Positions 45,866 through 47,477 of a DNA stretch of 47,477 bases are shown one piece after another. Numbering within the stretch: the first letter of the stretch is position 1; each line of letters begins with the position of its first letter. Source of the DNA: Planctomycetota bacterium. Its GTDB lineage: Bacteria > Planctomycetota > Planctomycetia > Planctomycetales > Planctomycetaceae. Where the stretch lies: NCBI GenBank assembly GCA_030836185.1, contig JAURQH010000097.1:1-47477 (forward strand), given 5' to 3'. The notes below the pieces were generated by a model that searched no databases, was not told the origin of the DNA, and was given only the letters and a program-made list of their open reading frames with translations. The position numbers and the translations under genes are program-made.

Positions 45866-46200
45866 TCGCCGGTCTCTCGGGCAAATCTGACGTAAGGTTC
45901 GATCACAAAATTGATCTCGGCGGCTTTGAGTTTCTCCGCCAGTTGTTCCCAATCTTCCCACGGCAAGATGACGCCGAAATGAGGAACCGGCACATCGTGC
46001 CCATCAACCGGATTGCTCTCAGGAGAGATGGCTGACGCCGAAGGAGTCACGTGCGTGACGATTTGATGACCGTAGAGATTGAAGTCGATCCAAGTGTCGG
46101 CAGAACGCCCTTCTTCGCAACCGAGCAGGTTGCCGTAAAACTCACGTGCGGCGGCAAGATCGTGGACAGGAAACGCAAGATGGAAGGGTGGAATGGTCAT
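45844..46200 (-). pseudogene. 3'-truncated VOC (glyoxalase-fold) family gene
   Basis: From the ATG at 46200 the protein has the VOC start [20 protein letters not shown] and [20 protein letters not shown], then [19 protein letters not shown]. Intact relatives continue after RETGEQA with a segment like MFFLDPSGNALEFKAF, holding a metal ligand. Here the frame leaves the family at GEQA (about 45860-45866) and stops at 45844 in IS110-derived sequence. The last strand and ligand are missing, so the product is probably inactive. An ATG at 46233 is an alternative start. Confidence 0.7.
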
Positions 46201-46339
46201 GGAGTGATTGTGTATTGGTGGCGGTTGATGCACAAGAGGTTGATGGGTAAAGAATCTTTTGTCAAAAGTTAATTGCTCCAGCTTACAGGGGAGTGTAATC
46301 TTGTATACATATTGTTTAATTCAGAGAAAGCATTCCCCC

Positions 46340-46916
46340 ATGCCAAAACTCTCACCAACCCTTCACAACCTCGATCCTTATGTCTGCGTCTCGGCATTGC
46401 AGAAGTGCATTCGGCGTGGGCTTCAGCGCGAAGCGATGGAGTTTGCGGTGGAGATGGCTCGTACGTCCACATTATTTTTCCTGGGTGTGTAACCGCATCG
46501 AAATCTGTGCTCACGAAGACATTGGTCTTGCCGATCAAGCAGCGGTCTTGTTCTCCAGTCAGGCTATCGAGCAGGCCAGACGATTTTATAAACCCGAGCG
46601 TCAAGGCGAATGTATGATCATGGTCGGAAACGCCGTGCGTTGTTTGTGTCGTGCCCACAAATCGCGTGAAGGAGATCATTATCAAGCCGTCTGCATGCTC
46701 AATTCCGAACTCAACGATTACGTTCCCGAAGTCCCCGATTTCGCATACGACAGTCATAATCTGGAGGGACGTAAACGTGGTCGAGGAGTCCAATTCTTCA
46801 AAGAGGAAGGGACACAACTGGTGCCGACTCGCGAGAAGCCCGATCTTTACGAAGAGGAAGCATTCGAACTATGGTTTCAGCAAGAACGAGAACGTCAGAA
46901 GCAAAGGTTATTTTGA
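46340..46916 (+). pseudogene. Frameshifted stand-alone MgsA/RarA C-terminal-domain gene
   Basis: The first frame (46340 onward) gives MPKLSPTLHNLDPYVCVSAL then QKCIRRGLQREAMEFAVEMARTS. The continuation is in the +1 frame from about 46470: HYFSWVCNRIEICAHEDIGL, ADQAAVLFSSQAIEQA, NAVRCLCRAHKSREGDHYQA. Together they match the C-terminal domain of MgsA/RarA (SAL-K-IR, SEDIGLAD, KS), without the AAA+ module. The lesion is at 46469, either one extra base or two missing after TCC. About 191 residues would result if it were repaired. The remainder ends with a charged tail (QQERERQKQRLF). A sequencing error cannot be excluded. Confidence 0.7.
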
Positions 46917-46943
46917 GGTTGTGAATATGCGTCACCAAGGTAG

Positions 46944-46968
46944 CCCGGCCATTTGCTGAATGGCTGGG
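46944..46968. repeat. Extragenic hairpin
   Basis: CCCGGCCATT, TGCTG, AATGGCTGGG: a 10-bp stem with one mismatch and a 5-nt loop, followed by TCGCGTAGCGAC, itself a short inverted repeat. It lies just downstream of the frameshifted MgsA-like gene. Confidence 0.6.
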
Positions 46969-47195
46969 TCGCGTAGCGACAAGAATTCCTCATCATGATC
47001 TTGCAATCAAGTGAGTCACGTCAACAACAAATCGCACCCGCATGATGTCAGATTCTTGTGCCTGCAGGCACCCGACCAAAATGAAGTTATGGACGGGCCA
47101 CCCAGAGTGATCCGCGGTTCCATGCTAGAAGACTTGTTCCTTCCTCCGCGCCTTGGCGTGAGTTATCCTTCGACTTGTCAGGCACAGTAAAGTAG

Positions 47196-47231
47196 GTTGG
47201 GTTAGCCGAGCGAAGCGAGCCGTAACCCAAC
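47196..47231. repeat. GTTGGGTTA inverted repeat
   Basis: GTTGGGTTA (47196-47204) and TAACCCAAC (47223-47231) enclose 18 bp of GC-rich sequence (CGAGCGAAGCGAG). A single further GTTGGGTTA followed by CGCTGCGCTC lies at 47322-47340 and appears to be a truncated second element. Repeats of this type are common in many environmental genomes. Confidence 0.65.
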
Positions 47232-47477
47232 AAGCCGTTCGATGTCCATCCGCAGATTGGATTTTACGAATGGATTGTCGCTTGAGAATCAGTGCTTGTG
47301 ATGCGAGTCAACCGTTTTGGTGTTGGGTTACGCTGCGCTCAATAGTGTCCGGGATTCTGTTTGTTTGCACAACCTCGAATCGAGGATTGTATTTTTTGCC
47401 AGGCTTAGACTGTCGCTGTGGTAGATTTGACAACTTCTGATTCCGTCACACTGCACGCGACAAACAACGCCAATCAA

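Larger units (their letters stand above)
46917..47477. other. Non-coding right end with several palindromic repeats
   Basis: No gene is supported. The stretch holds a hairpin at 46944-46968, a 14-bp palindrome GTGCCTGCAGGCAC at 47058-47071, a CTCCGCGCCTTGGCGTGA tract at 47144 related to the TTTGCG family, and GTTGGGTTA repeats at 47196-47231 and 47322. Confidence 0.6.

Overview
The window reads as a chromosomal segment of a planctomycete (order Planctomycetales, Gimesia/Rubinisphaera-like; genus not resolvable from this sequence). The evidence is three secreted sulfatases, two PSCyt1-DUF1549-DUF1553 cytochrome proteins each paired with a Tat-signal DUF1501 protein, a Tat-exported Gfo/Idh/MocA oxidoreductase, McsA/McsB, and frequent GTG/TTG starts. 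About 35 protein genes are supported. No rRNA, tRNA or CRISPR array was found.

Layout. 1-3.7 kb: a REP-like hairpin, a sulfatase, a rhomboid-family membrane protein and a small SET-domain protein. 3.7-8.4 kb: a PilB/GspE-like protein whose nucleotide-binding motifs are degenerate, dapA, a beta-hydroxyacid dehydrogenase, 5-formyl-THF cyclo-ligase and a small secreted protein. 8.5-13.7 kb: a sulfatase with a C-terminal extension, an ArnT-like glycosyltransferase and a Tat-exported M19 dipeptidase. 13.9-25.3 kb: two converging catabolic blocks, PSD1+DUF1501 on the plus strand and Gfo/Idh - PSD1(LamG) - DUF1501 - sulfatase on the minus strand, meeting at about 17.88 kb. 25.4-31.7 kb: an SMP-30-like protein, trpE, mcsA-mcsB behind a good sigma70-type promoter, a secreted unknown and a secreted esterase. 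31.85-32.8 kb: a REP-associated transposase (RAYT) framed by perfect 21-bp inverted REP hairpins, next to a gene remnant. 33-36.5 kb: aspS, about 1 kb of repeat-rich non-coding DNA and an orphan protein. 36.7-42.7 kb: a XylR-type regulator divergent from an SDR and a complete CUT2 sugar ABC transporter, with a direct-repeat operator candidate between them. 42.7-47.5 kb: an HNH nuclease, serA, then a decayed region holding hairpins, an IS110 transposase tail fused to a truncated glyoxalase-fold gene, and a frameshifted stand-alone MgsA/RarA C-terminal-domain gene.

How the genes work together. The exported sulfatases, cytochrome/DUF1501 pairs and Gfo/Idh enzyme look like polysaccharide-catabolism modules (desulfation plus an unresolved oxidation at the envelope). 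The XylR/SDR/CUT2 cluster would import and oxidise a sugar or polyol released by such activity. Housekeeping genes (dapA, trpE, serA, aspS, ygfA) are interspersed and mostly transcribed singly. The most notable unexplained items are the degenerate secretion-type ATPase, the RAYT/REP unit, the XylR operator candidate, two hairpins sharing one loop but not their stems, and the two decayed genes near the right end.
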